Shown: piece after piece, positions 9,101 to 12,100 of the stretch
Numbering within the stretch: the first letter of the stretch is position 1
Layout: the number at the start of each line of letters is the position of its first letter
Source: Baffinella frigidus
Lineage: Eukaryota; Cryptophyceae; Cryptomonadales; Baffinellaceae
Assembly: GCA_026770585.1 (NCBI GenBank)
Contig: MU646317.1
Coordinates: 809,428-823,144, forward strand
Length of the DNA stretch: 13,717 bases
Reading direction: 5' to 3'
Notes under the pieces: model-generated
Told to the model about the DNA's origin: nothing
The model's input: only the letters and a program-made list of their open reading frames with translations
Database searches by the model: none
Translations under genes and position numbers: made by a program

Positions 9101-12100
9101 TTCCTACGGATAAGGTAACGGAAACTCGGGCTCTCAGCGCCCGGAAATCCCTTGGTAGCCCTCTGTGTGGTTGAGGCGCGGCGCAGGCGACGACGCACCT
9201 CAGGCCAAGAAAGCTAAGGTCGAGGATCAGGTCCGCAACCTGTTTCTTCTTGCCAACCACACGGTGGGCTTCGAGGGTTTTGGTGGGCCCTGGATTCCAG
9301 GGGGGTACGTGACCAAATTGCACCAGAAAATCTCTCAAGTTAAATGCGTCAATGCAGGTTGACTTTTGATGAAAGGTTCGTAGTCCACCGTGCGGATGTC
9401 AAGTTTTCCCGAAACATGTCATGTTTCATGTTTCCCCCTTCGCAAAGTCAACAGTTTCCCTGTTTCCCCCTCAAAGTCAACTTCCCCCCTCTCAAAGTTA
9501 CCTTCCCCCCCTCAAAGTCAAGTTTTCCCCAGGAGGAGGTGCTGGAGGAGTGGGAGATCGAGGAAATCCAGCGTATCAACGACCTCGCCGAGCGCGACGA
9601 GTACTGCCCCCCCCAGCAGACTATCCCTCAAGTGGGGAGGGGGTCAAAATTGACCCCCAACAGGTCCTAGGCAGGTCCTAGGGCCCTACGGTAGGGCGTA
9701 TCAGCCTACTCGCCACTTGAGGGATGCGTTCGATCGATTTGCACTGGAGCCACCCGGATTCCGGCGGTCTTTTGAGCCATTCCCGTACGAATCAAAGATG
9801 TGGGATCGAGGAGATCCATCGCATCAAGGACCTCGCTGAACGCGACGAGTACTGCCCCACCTCCCACCAGCCCTCCGAGGCGGACCAAATCAAGGCTGGA
9901 GCATACGCCAATTCCTCGGGCGGCACCTTCGAAAACGAATGTGCCACCCGAGGAAATAGCTCCAAACAATCGTCGATTTGGTCCGCCTCGGAAGGCTGGT
10001 GGTCCCCCCAAGCTGGCGGTCTTTCGAGTCCCTGGATTTGTGCCGGAGCCGCCCAGATTCCGGCAGCGTTTTGAGCCATTCCCGTACAAATCAAGCACCT
10101 CGCCGAACGCGACGTGTACCCCCCCTTCTCGTTCCCAAGCAGGCTATACCTTCAGTATGACCCTTGTGTAGTAGTAATTTAAATTGCCCATCGGCATGGG
10201 CAATTGATTGAAGCAAATCGGTCGATTGATTTAATTAAATAATTAAATAATATATTTTAATTAATTAAACTGAATGACAGGTTCGCGGCGCGTCTGAAGA
10301 AGCGCGACGAGGGCAAGACCAAGAAGCTGCACGGTACACTCACCCTTAACCCCTACACCCTAAACCCTAAACCCTAAACCCTAAACTCTAAACCCTAAAC
10401 CCAAAACCCAAAACCTTGGACCCTAAACCCCAAACCCTAGACCATAAACCCCAAACCCTAACCCCTCAACCCTAAACCCTAAACCCTAAACCCTAAACCC
10501 TAACCCCTACACCCCAAAGCCCAAACCCCAACCCCTAAACCCCAAACCCCAAAACCCAAACCCGAAACCCGAAACCCTAAACCCTAACCGCGTGCAGGCG
10601 AGAAGGATGACAAGGAGGTGGAAGACGAGGAGTCCGGCCTCAACCGCTCCATGTAACCCCGAAACCCGAAACCCGAATCCGGGTAGTAAACACGAAACCC
10701 GAATCCGGGTAGTAAACCCGAAACCCGAATCCGGGTAGTAAACCCGAAACCCGAATCCGGGTAGTAAACACGAAACCCGAATCCGGGTAGTCAACCCGAA
10801 ACCCGAATCCGGGTAGTAAACCCGAAACCCGAATCCGGGTAGTAAACCCGAAACCCGAATCCGGGTAGTAAACCCGAAACCCGAAACCCTGAAACCCTCG
10901 AGGAGGAGTCCGGCCTCAACCGCTCCATGTAAGCCCAAAATCCGAAACCCTAGACTCCTAAACACAAACCCCAACCTCTTAACCATAAACTCTGAACCCT
11001 ACTCCCCGAACCCTAGGCCTTAAACCCGAAACCCGAAACCCGAAACCCGAAACCCGAAACCCGGAACCCGGAACCTTCGGCGGGCTTTTGAGCCATTCCG
11101 GTACAAATCAAGGGGGACTCTCGCCACGCCGGATCACAAGTGTGAATTCAGAACGCGACGTTTCGCTTAGAGCGTGTTTCTTGGTACAAACTCCACATTA
11201 TTGCCGTGCTGGGCTATTCGCCTTTGGCGCGTGTTTCTGATACAAATCTGTGGGGAAAATCCGAAAAATCGACTTTGGGGAAATTCTCACTCGTGACCTG
11301 GCGTGGATTCTCGCAGGACGGATGAAGAGCGGAAGCTTGTTTTCGAGGAGAGCCGCATCGTGTCTCGCCAGGTTGCGCGCCCTTCTTTTCCCTCTTAGAC
11401 ACACGCTTAGTGTATTAGACACACGCTTCCGATTCTTAGACACACTATTCTGCTTCTTAAGACATATATCTGCTTCTTAGACACACACGCTTCTGCGGAG
11501 CTTCTTTTCGAGGAGAGCCGCATCGTCTCTCGCCAGGTTGCGCCCCCTTCTTCTTCCTAGACACACTCGTCTGCTTCTTAGATACGCTTCTGTTTCATAG
11601 ACACACTATTCTTATTATTAGACATACGCTGCTGCTTCTTAGACACACTCTGCTGCGTCTTAGACACACTGTTCTGCTTCCTAGACACACGCTTCTTCCT
11701 GCTTTAAAAAAAAACAAAAAAACGTTCGCAGGCGTACCTCGAAAAGCGCGAGGGGCAGAAGATCACAGAATTGGTGGAGGCGATCGAAGACGAGAAGCTC
11801 ATGTTCGAGGGCGTTGAACTCACCTCCAAGGAACAGCGCGATTTTGCAGGTTTTCAGGCCCTCCCAGTGTGTCTAGGAAGGGGCCGAGTGTGTCTAGGAA
11901 GGAGGAGAGTGTGTCTAGGAAGCAGACGGGTGTGTGTAGGAAGCACAGGTTCGAGGGGGTTGCGCTCACCGCCAAGGAACAGAGCGATTTCGCAGGTTGC
12001 GAGCCCCCCTCATGTACTCATGGTGGTCGCAGGTTGACAAAAACCAAGTCAACCTTTTGAGTTTTCGAACGGGTTTGAAGTTTTTCAAACGGGTTTGAAG

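Noticed and set aside
9344-9681. Open frames of about 87 to 108 codons reading through 9428-9532
   Set aside because: They cross a pyrimidine-rich minisatellite; only 9533-9600 matches the protein family.
10598-10655. Exon 11 as the last exon, ending in ATG TAA
   Set aside because: The TAA is part of donor GTAACC. Splicing at|g to exon 12 restores the SR-YL-KRE family sequence.
10661-10868. CRISPR-like regular repeat
   Set aside because: Units are head-to-tail with no unique spacers, in a eukaryotic intron.
10507-10986. Minus-strand 159-codon open frame
   Set aside because: It is the translation of heptamer and 26-bp repeats (YYPDSGFG-type repeats) and lies antisense to exon 11 of Prp2.
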